6,642 bases of DNA from Paramuribaculum sp. (GTDB taxonomy: Bacteria > Bacteroidota > Bacteroidia > Bacteroidales > Muribaculaceae): the NCBI GenBank assembly GCA_029051965.1, contig JAIDJZ010000123.1, forward strand, positions 1 through 6,642, given 5' to 3'. This document shows positions 1 to 5,113 of the stretch, piece after piece. Below the pieces are notes generated by a model. It did not search any database. It was not told where the DNA came from and saw only the letters and a program-made list of their open reading frames with translations. Made by a program: the position numbers and the translations under genes. Position 1 is the stretch's first letter; each line of letters opens with the position of its first letter.

Positions 1-52
1 TTCCCTCCGCACCGGAATCGGCTAAAAAAATAAGCTCGCATATTGTATAAAT

Positions 53-60
53 TAAATTTG
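53..60 (+). promoter_or_regulatory. Possible Bacteroidetes -7 box of the hydrolase gene
   Basis: TAAATTTG matches the Bacteroidetes housekeeping -7 consensus TAnnTTTG exactly. Transcription would start a few bases after it, giving a leader of roughly 50 nt before the ATG at 116. No convincing TTTG (-33) element lies 19-21 bases upstream; that stretch is A-rich instead, so the call rests on one box in AT-rich DNA. No Shine-Dalgarno sequence precedes the gene, only the A-rich run AAAAGAACAA, as is normal for this phylum. Confidence 0.45.
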
Positions 61-115
61 AACACTTACTTAATTGTGACAATTTATAATAACGGAATCT
101 AAAAGAACAATATCT

Positions 116-1132
116 ATGCGTTTAAAAAGCCTTCTTACTCTCTCCTCTGTGGCCATATCTGCTTTTTTTCTGTCGTCATGTGCCGAAAACACAAATGCTC
201 AGTCTGTAGCCTCTGTCAGTCCTTCCTGTTCGGCTGGCTCTAAGGGTGGTCCCGGGCTTGGAACTCCTGGAGGCGGTCCGGTCATAGACAAGTCTGCCGG
301 CAGCTATCTGCAGACAATGATCCGCAATCTTGTGCCGAAGTTCCAGCAGATCGACTATAAAGATGAGCAGACTGGAAAGTCAATGAAGTTCAATCTGTTT
401 GTTCCTGAAAAGCTTGATCAGACCCGAAAATATCCGCTTGTCATGTTCATGGCCGATGCAAGCACCCCCGGTTCGCACTACACAACCCCTCTGACCCAGG
501 GCTACGGAGGGCTTGTCTGGGCAACGGAAGAGTGGCAGAAGGAACATCCATGCTATGTGCTTGTCCCTCAGTTCTCCGGTGTGGCTGTTGATGACAGCTA
601 TGAGCACACTGTTGAGGTTGATATAGCAATGCGTATGCTTGACTATGTTATGAGACGCAATAATGTCGATGAAGACCGCGTCTATGTGACCGGCCAGTCA
701 ATGGGCGGGATGATTGCGATGTACTATAACGTTACTTATCCTACGGTTTTTGCAGCTTCGATTTTTGTAGACAGCCATTGGAATACTGACGATTTCCAGC
801 AATTGGCCGAGCATAAGTTTGTCTATTTCATTGCCGGTGACAGTGGCAAGGCTTTCCCGGAGATAAAACCTCTTGAAGAGGCTGCGGCCGTCGACGGGGT
901 GGGCTTCTCGTTCGGCGAATGGAGCGCGAAGCTGCCAGAGTCCCAGCAGAGCGAGCTTGCTGCTGCAATGCTCGACAAGGGAAATCCGGTCAACATCATA
1001 ATGTTCGAGCCTCGGAGCGTTCTTCCAGCAGACGGCAAGGGCAGTGAGCATATCTATTCCTTTGACTATGCATATAAGATTCCGGCGGTCCGGGAGTGGC
1101 TTTTCCGTCAGCGTCGCTCCGATAAATACTGA
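116..1132 (+). CDS. Predicted lipoprotein, alpha/beta-hydrolase fold esterase or peptidase (COG4099 / PHB-depolymerase-like)
   Basis: This 338-residue protein is probably an envelope-anchored serine hydrolase; its substrate cannot be told. The N-terminus is a lipoprotein signal peptide: basic MRLK, a hydrophobic stretch, then lipobox LSSC with Cys22 as the lipidated residue. Residues 29-55 form a Ser/Gly/Pro-rich linker. The catalytic domain covers about 75-335. The nucleophile elbow GQSMGG is at 193-198 (Ser195), preceded by DEDRVYVT, which is typical of COG4099-like predicted peptidases and PHB-depolymerase-type esterases. The likely acid is Asp242 (AGDSGKAF) and the likely base is His312 (SEHIYSFDYAY), followed by the family-like ending REWLFRQRR. 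The segment that usually reads HGxG after the first core strand reads MADAS (112-116), so the oxyanion hole is atypical. The ATG at 116 is chosen because it gives a complete signal peptide. The gene stands alone on the plus strand and ends at a strong hairpin. The fold is fairly certain; esterase versus peptidase is open. Confidence 0.85.
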   Translation: MRLKSLLTLSSVAISAFFLSSCAENTNAQSVASVSPSCSAGSKGGPGLGTPGGGPVIDKSAGSYLQTMIRNLVPKFQQIDYKDEQTGKSMKFNLFVPEKLDQTRKYPLVMFMADASTPGSHYTTPLTQGYGGLVWATEEWQKEHPCYVLVPQFSGVAVDDSYEHTVEVDIAMRMLDYVMRRNNVDEDRVYVTGQSMGGMIAMYYNVTYPTVFAASIFVDSHWNTDDFQQLAEHKFVYFIAGDSGKAFPEIKPLEEAAAVDGVGFSFGEWSAKLPESQQSELAAAMLDKGNPVNIIMFEPRSVLPADGKGSEHIYSFDYAYKIPAVREWLFRQRRSDKY

Positions 1133-1159
1133 CGTGAGAGCAGCAAGAAAACAAGAAAG

Positions 1160-1192
1160 CGCTGTGTCAAAATTCAGAATTTTGACACAGCG
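1160..1192. terminator. Bidirectional intrinsic terminator between convergent genes
   Basis: Arms 1160-1175 and 1177-1192 are perfect reverse complements (16 bp each) around a single central A at 1176; in RNA the top pairs would open to form a loop of about 5 nt. On the plus strand the stem begins 27 nt after the hydrolase stop codon and is followed by TCTGTTATTTTCT. On the minus strand it is followed by CTTTCTTGTTTTCTT, an even better U-rich tail, though it lies about 108 nt beyond the folD stop. It can therefore end transcripts from both sides. Confidence 0.85.
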
Positions 1193-1300
1193 TCTGTTAT
1201 TTTCTGCCGGATGGCGAGGGTGCTGTCAGAATGGTTCAGGCGACGACCCGGAAGAGCCGTTATGACACACCTTCTCTTTGTATATGATAAACTATTGTTT

Positions 1301-2188
1301 TCAGTCCTTCTTTGGATAGATCTCGCCCGATGCGGCCAGAAGCGTGTTGTGCATCAGTGAAGCGATTGTCATCGGTCCCACGCCGCCGGGCACAGGAGTG
1401 ATGAATGAGCATAACGGTTCGACGTTTTCAAAATCTACGTCGCCGCAGAGACGGAAACCGCTCTTTCGGCTTGCGTCTGGAACACGCGTTGTGCCGACGT
1501 CAATGATCGCTGCTCCTGGTTTGACCATATCGGCAGTGACGAATCCCGGCTGGCCGAGGGCGGCAATGATGATGTCGGCCTCGCGGCAGATTTCTTTGAT
1601 ATCGGGAGTGGCACTGTGGCAGACTGTTACCGTGGCATTGCCCGGAGCCGCCTTCTGCATCATGAGGGTTGCGACTGGTTTGCCGACGATATTGCTGCGG
1701 CCAAGCACAACACATCGTTTGCCCTTGGTGTCAATATTGTAGCGGCGAAGAAGCTCCATGATTCCGAACGGAGTCGCCGAGACGTAGCAGGGGAGACCGA
1801 TCGACATTCGGCCGACATTGATCGGGTGAAATCCGTCGACATCCTTGCGGTAGTCGATAGCTTCGATGACGCGCTGCTCTGAGATGTGGCGCGGAAGCGG
1901 AAGCTGCACGATGAACCCGTCGACATCCTTGTCGTTGTTGAGTTTGTCAATGGTTGCGAGCAGTTCCTCTTCGGTCACATTGTCTTCGAAGCGGATAAGT
2001 GTCGATTCGAAACCACACGCTTCGCATGCCTTGACTTTGTTTGCGACATAGGTTTCGCTGCCGCCGTCGTGGCCCACAAGGATAGCCGCCAGATGGGGGC
2101 GTTTCTTGCCCAGGGCGGTCATCTCTTTGACGGTTTCGGCGATTTCAGCCTTGAGATCTGCGGAAATTTTTTTGCCATCAATCAGCAT
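1301..2188 (-). CDS. folD: Bifunctional methylenetetrahydrofolate dehydrogenase / methenyltetrahydrofolate cyclohydrolase
   Basis: FolD catalyses the NADP-dependent oxidation of 5,10-methylene-THF to 5,10-methenyl-THF and its hydrolysis to 10-formyl-THF in the cytoplasm, supplying one-carbon units for purine and formyl-Met synthesis. The 295 residues match the usual length (about 285-300). Visible signatures are YVANKVKAC at 47-55, with Tyr47 and catalytic Lys51; VQLPLP at 94-99, with Gln95; KDVDGF at 115-120, with the folate-binding Asp; the dinucleotide-binding loop GRSNIVGKP at 163-171; and the C-terminal family signature [12 protein letters not shown] at 267-278. No key residue is missing. 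It is the last gene of the minus-strand cluster, 90 nt after ffh, with no recognisable promoter of its own. The ATG at 2188 gives the standard N-terminus (MLIDGKKIS). The leader has AAAAGAA rather than a Shine-Dalgarno. Identification is secure. Confidence 0.97.
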   Translation of the reverse strand: MLIDGKKISADLKAEIAETVKEMTALGKKRPHLAAILVGHDGGSETYVANKVKACEACGFESTLIRFEDNVTEEELLATIDKLNNDKDVDGFIVQLPLPRHISEQRVIEAIDYRKDVDGFHPINVGRMSIGLPCYVSATPFGIMELLRRYNIDTKGKRCVVLGRSNIVGKPVATLMMQKAAPGNATVTVCHSATPDIKEICREADIIIAALGQPGFVTADMVKPGAAIIDVGTTRVPDASRKSGFRLCGDVDFENVEPLCSFITPVPGGVGPMTIASLMHNTLLAASGEIYPKKD

Positions 2189-2201
2189 AATCAGTTCTTT
2201 T

Positions 2202-2263
2202 GTTATCAGGTTGGTTAATGGTGAGGCGGATACGGGTACAGTAGGGAAGAGGATCGGTAGAGT
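2202..2263 (-). promoter_or_regulatory. C-rich, G-poor ffh-folD spacer, possible Rho-loading site
   Basis: Read on the transcribed (minus) strand, this 62-nt stretch holds 26 C and only 5 G by my count, and I see no stable hairpin in it. Such C-over-G bubbles are typical of Rho utilisation sites. It lies entirely within the 90-nt untranslated gap between the ffh stop and the folD start, so Rho could act there on unprotected RNA and lower folD expression relative to ffh. Base composition alone does not prove function, and an ordinary spacer remains possible. Confidence 0.25.
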
Positions 2264-2278
2264 CCTGTCAGTGGTCGC

Positions 2279-3613
2279 TTATCGGCGTCCACCGCGCAGG
2301 TTTTTCATCATCTTCATGGGGTTCTTCATTGTGGTGACGGTTTTCATCATCTTTCGCATCTGTTCGAACTGCTTGAGCATGCGGTTGACCTCAACGATCG
2401 ATGTGCCCGAACCGCGTGCGATTCGCTGACGGCGGCTCTGATTGATGATTCCGGGGTTTTCGCGCTCTTCCTTCGTCATCGACTGTATGATAGCTTCGAT
2501 TCCTTTGAATGCGTTGTCGTCAATATCAATGTCTTTGATCGCTTTGCCGACGCCGGGAATCATCGAGGCGAGTTCCTTGAGATTTCCCATTTTCTTGATC
2601 TGCTGGATCTGGCCGAGGAAGTCGTTGAAGTCAAACTGGTTTTTGGCGATTTTCTTAGTCAGTTTGCGGGCCTCCTCTTCGTCATAGGCGTTCTGGGCTT
2701 TTTCGACGAGCGAAACGATGTCGCCCATGCCGAGGATACGGTCGGCCATACGCGATGGGTGGAAGAGATCGACGGCGTCGAGTTTTTCGCCCGTACCGAC
2801 AAATTTGATCGGTTTCGTCACGACTGTACGGATCGAGAGGGCCGCACCGCCGCGGGTGTCACCATCGAGTTTTGTCAGGACAACGCCATCGAAATCAAGT
2901 CGGTCATTGAACTCTTTCGCTGTGTTGACTGCGTCCTGACCCGTCATCGAGTCGACAACGAACAGCGTTTCCTGAGGTCTGATGGCATCTTTGATCGCTG
3001 CGATCTCGTTCATCATCTCTTCGTCGACTGCAAGACGGCCGGCGGTGTCGACAATAACGAGGTCGAGATTATTGGCTTTGGCATAGCGGATCGCATTTGT
3101 CGCGATCTCAACTGGATTCCGGTTGCCCTCCTCCGTGTAGACCGGAACCTGAATCTGCTCGCCGAGCACCTTCAGCTGGTCTATAGCGGCCGGACGATAG
3201 ACGTCGCAGGCAACCAGAAGCGGACGGCGCGCTTTTTCGCTTTTGAATTTGCGTGCCAGTTTTCCGGAAAACGTTGTCTTACCGGATCCCTGCAGACCCG
3301 ACATGAGGATCACTGTCGGATTGCCCGAAAGATTCACCTGCGCGGTCTCGCTTCCCATGAGGGTCGCAAGTTCGTCGTGGACAATCTTCACCATCATCTC
3401 GCCCGGCTTGACGGCGGTCAGCACATTCTGGCCAAGTGCCTTTGCTTTGACTGTGTCGGTGAACTGCTTGGCGACCTTGTAGTTGACGTCGGCGTCAAGA
3501 AGTGCGCGGCGCACATCCTTCAGAGTTTCGGCAACGTTGATTTCGGTTATTTTTCCTTGGCCTTTGAGAATTTTCAGGCTTCGTTCAAGTCTTTCGCTGA
3601 GATTTTCAAACAT
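2279..3613 (-). CDS. ffh: Signal recognition particle protein, SRP54-type GTPase
   Basis: Ffh binds 4.5S/SRP RNA and signal sequences emerging from the ribosome, then docks with the receptor FtsY to deliver nascent membrane proteins to the Sec translocon. The 444 residues match bacterial Ffh (about 440-455). The N domain covers about 1-90. The G domain covers about 95-295: P-loop GLQGSGKT at 106-113, DVYRPAA at 137-143, DTAGR at 189-193, TKLDG at 247-251 and GTGE at 273-276. The M domain follows, with the helix-turn-helix RNA-binding signature SRRQRIARGSGT at 393-404 continuing into VNRMLKQF, and a Met/Lys-rich tail ending GGRR. All GTPase motifs are intact. The start at 3613 gives the normal N-terminus (MFENLSERLE). 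It sits 35 nt after panD with no visible promoter between them, which suggests co-transcription with the pantothenate genes. I saw no SRP RNA gene in the window. Confidence 0.98.
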   Translation of the reverse strand: MFENLSERLERSLKILKGQGKITEINVAETLKDVRRALLDADVNYKVAKQFTDTVKAKALGQNVLTAVKPGEMMVKIVHDELATLMGSETAQVNLSGNPTVILMSGLQGSGKTTFSGKLARKFKSEKARRPLLVACDVYRPAAIDQLKVLGEQIQVPVYTEEGNRNPVEIATNAIRYAKANNLDLVIVDTAGRLAVDEEMMNEIAAIKDAIRPQETLFVVDSMTGQDAVNTAKEFNDRLDFDGVVLTKLDGDTRGGAALSIRTVVTKPIKFVGTGEKLDAVDLFHPSRMADRILGMGDIVSLVEKAQNAYDEEEARKLTKKIAKNQFDFNDFLGQIQQIKKMGNLKELASMIPGVGKAIKDIDIDDNAFKGIEAIIQSMTKEERENPGIINQSRRQRIARGSGTSIVEVNRMLKQFEQMRKMMKTVTTMKNPMKMMKNLRGGRR

Positions 3614-3648
3614 ATCGGTTGGGTAAAGATTGAGAAGGGGTTCGGAAT

Positions 3649-3999
3649 TTAAATTAATCGGTTGGTTTCTGTGTCAGGGAAAATGACTTTCGGTTTCCAC
3701 TGACGTGCCTCTTCGGGTGTCATCGAAGCGTAGGCAAGAATGATCACAATGTCACCTGGATGGACTTTGCGGGCGGCCGCGCCGTTAAGACAGATCACTC
3801 CGCTTTCACGCGGACCGGCGATGGCATAGGTGTCGAAGCGTTCGCCATTATTGTTGTCAACGATGTAAACACGCTCACCGGCGAGAATTCCGGCGGCGTC
3901 CATCAGATCTTCATCGATGGTGATACTTCCTATGTAGTCAAGATTCGCCTCGGTCACTTTGACACGATGAATCTTTGATTTTAGCATTTCGAGCTGCAT
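3649..3999 (-). CDS. panD: Aspartate 1-decarboxylase precursor (pyruvoyl enzyme)
   Basis: PanD decarboxylates L-aspartate to beta-alanine, the partner of pantoate in pantothenate synthesis. It is made as an inactive proenzyme that cleaves itself before a serine, turning that serine into the pyruvoyl cofactor. The cleavage site is visible as Gly24-Ser25 in DYIGSITID (codons at 3925-3930), at the same numbering as in E. coli, which supports the chosen start. Lys9 and His11 (SKIHRVKV), Arg54, Thr57 and Tyr58 (RFDTYAIA) and the NGAAA loop at 72-76 are all conserved. At 116 residues it is shorter than E. coli PanD (126) but complete. Its ATG follows the panC stop codon after one base (TGA-G-ATG), so translation is probably coupled. 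The maturation factor PanZ is known from enteric bacteria and is not seen here, so self-processing is expected. Identification is secure. Confidence 0.97.
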   Translation of the reverse strand: MQLEMLKSKIHRVKVTEANLDYIGSITIDEDLMDAAGILAGERVYIVDNNNGERFDTYAIAGPRESGVICLNGAAARKVHPGDIVIILAYASMTPEEARQWKPKVIFPDTETNRLI

Positions 4000-4000
4000 C

Positions 4001-4852
4001 TCACTTTTTCGTGTAGGTTATATTGTCAATAAGTCTTACGTCGCCGCAATAGACAGTCACACATCCGACCGCCGGGCCGTTGGGGGTCATCCACAAGTCG
4101 GTCGGCTGCATCGTAAGGGGGTCGACAATTTCGTAATATTCGGTTGTCATGAATGGTTCGGCATCAATCGCCTCTGTCACCGATTTCTTTATTTCGGCGA
4201 CGGTTGACGAGCCGGCTCGCTCCACGCTTTCGGCAAGAATGCGGTGGATAGCCGGAGCGGCGGCACGCTGTTCAGGCGTAAGGCGCACATTGCGGCTCGA
4301 CATCGCAAGTCCGTCGGCTTCTCGGACGATCGGACAGGCCACAATTTCAAGGTCAAACCCTTCGAGGCTTGCCATACGGCGGATCACGGCGATCTGCTGG
4401 AAATCTTTTTCTCCGAAATAGGCTCTTGTCGGACGTGTCATTTCAAAAAGCTTGCTGACGATCTGTGCCACTCCGTTAAAGTGGCCCGGACGCATTGCTC
4501 CTTCCATGACCGTTGCGACCTCGCCCAGATCAAACTGTCGGGTGTCCGGTTCGGGATAGATTTCCTCGACGGATGGGATGAACGCATAGTCGACGCCGGC
4601 ACTTTCAAGGGCTTTGCAGTCAGCCTCCTCCGTGCGGGGATATGTCGAAAGATCATCGGGATTGTTGAATTGTGTCGGATTGACAAAAACGCTCGCAACA
4701 ACGATGTCGTTGTCGCGGCGTGCACGTCCCATCAGGGAAAGATGACCTGCATGGAGAGCACCCATCGTAGGCACTAATCCTATGGTCTTGCCGGCGCTAC
4801 GGTGACCGTCAATGGTCTCACGCAATTCGCCGACTGTACGTAATACTTTCAT
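4001..4852 (-). CDS. panC: Pantothenate synthetase (pantoate--beta-alanine ligase)
   Basis: PanC condenses pantoate with beta-alanine using ATP, through a pantoyl-adenylate intermediate, to give pantothenate, the precursor of coenzyme A. The 283 residues equal the E. coli length. The nucleotidyltransferase signatures are in order: [11 protein letters not shown] at 27-37 with the HxGH-type ATP site (His34, His37); SVFVNPTQF at 54-62, whose Gln61 contacts pantoate; GEKDFQQ at 147-153; and the KMSKS-like loop MSSRN at 184-188. The C-terminal dimerisation domain (about 190-283) is complete. The ATG at 4852 gives the standard start ([11 protein letters not shown]) and is preceded by AACAAGAA, not a Shine-Dalgarno. 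It is the first gene of the panC-panD-ffh-folD cluster and directly follows the promoter at 4936-4967, so its product and that of panD, which supplies its beta-alanine substrate, are made together. Nothing is missing or unusual in the protein. Confidence 0.98.
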   Translation of the reverse strand: MKVLRTVGELRETIDGHRSAGKTIGLVPTMGALHAGHLSLMGRARRDNDIVVASVFVNPTQFNNPDDLSTYPRTEEADCKALESAGVDYAFIPSVEEIYPEPDTRQFDLGEVATVMEGAMRPGHFNGVAQIVSKLFEMTRPTRAYFGEKDFQQIAVIRRMASLEGFDLEIVACPIVREADGLAMSSRNVRLTPEQRAAAPAIHRILAESVERAGSSTVAEIKKSVTEAIDAEPFMTTEYYEIVDPLTMQPTDLWMTPNGPAVGCVTVYCGDVRLIDNITYTKK

Positions 4853-4929
4853 TTCTTGTTTATTACAAAAACTTTAAGTCGACTTCTGTTGCTGCCAGCC
4901 GCAACTTCTCGCACGGCTTGCCGCAAAAT
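4853..4929 (-). promoter_or_regulatory. Untranslated leader of the panC transcript with repeats and hairpins
   Basis: If transcription starts just after the -7 box, the leader is about 75-78 nt. It holds two direct copies of TTGCGGC (minus strand of 4898-4904 and 4920-4926), a stem-loop GTTGC/GCAAC (4901-4905 with 4888-4892, 8-nt loop), and a perfect 10-bp palindrome AAGTCGACTT at 4876-4885. I do not recognise a known riboswitch. The structure could affect translation or simply be chance in a short leader. Confidence 0.35.
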
Positions 4930-4935
4930 CATCTG

Positions 4936-4967
4936 CAAAATTAATCAATTCCTCAATCTCTGTCAAA
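4936..4967 (-). promoter_or_regulatory. Bacteroidetes-type housekeeping promoter of the panC-panD-ffh-folD cluster
   Basis: Reading the minus strand, TTTG (4967-4964) is followed after 20 bases by TAATTTTG (4943-4936). This matches both parts of the Bacteroidetes sigma-factor consensus (TTTG, about 19-21 bases, TAnnTTTG). Transcription would start near 4929-4931. A second, weaker box TGATTTTG lies 12 bases further on (4931-4924), as part of a repeated ATTTTGC. It is the only full two-part match I found upstream of any gene in the window, and it separates this unit from the htrA terminator. Confidence 0.75.
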
Positions 4968-5030
4968 TGATTACGCCGAAAAAAGCCTCCCCGACGAATT
5001 ATAACCTCTGCCGCAGCTGAATGGCAGGCG

Positions 5031-5085
5031 GAAAATAAGCGAGGCTGCCGCTCCCCGAACTCTATGAATGCGGGGGCGGCAGCCT
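5031..5085 (-). terminator. Intrinsic terminator of htrA
   Basis: Arms 5076-5085 and 5042-5051 are perfect complements (AGGCTGCCGC type, 10 bp), extended by a GGGG/CCCC pairing (5072-5075 with 5053-5056) past one bulged base, with a loop of about 13-15 nt. On the minus strand the hairpin begins 28 nt after the htrA stop and is followed by CGCTTATTTTC, a moderately U-rich tail. It should insulate htrA from the panC promoter downstream. Confidence 0.75.
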
Positions 5086-5113
5086 GGTCGACTGGATAAT
5101 ATTCTGAGAGAGA

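Noticed and set aside
1..33. Possible C-terminal end of an upstream plus-strand gene (stop TAA at 31-33, or other frames ending at 22-24 or 46-48)
   Set aside because: All three frames end within about 50 bases, and too little sequence is present to tell a gene end from chance.
1044..1265. Open frame of 73 codons overlapping the end of the hydrolase gene and the terminator
   Set aside because: It runs through the perfect hairpin at 1160-1192 and overlaps the hydrolase in another frame, so it is unlikely to be translated.
1193..1300. Looked for a small gene or RNA in the gap downstream of folD
   Set aside because: No plausible short coding frame with a leader, no tRNA-like fold and no repeat; it reads as the folD 3' untranslated region.
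2759..3652. Long open frame of 297 codons on the plus strand, antisense to ffh
   Set aside because: It lies opposite a secure ffh gene, its translation resembles no family I know, and it has no promoter or leader. Long antisense frames are expected opposite a GC-biased coding sequence.
4244..4777. Open frame of 177 codons on the plus strand, antisense to panC
   Set aside because: It is fully inside panC, has a composition typical of shadow frames (Cys, His, Arg-rich), and has no supporting signals.
4968..5030. Small CTGCC/GGCAG hairpin and A-rich patch between htrA and panC
   Set aside because: The stem is only 5 bp with a 10-nt loop and no poly-T tail. The stronger hairpin at 5042-5085 already explains htrA termination.
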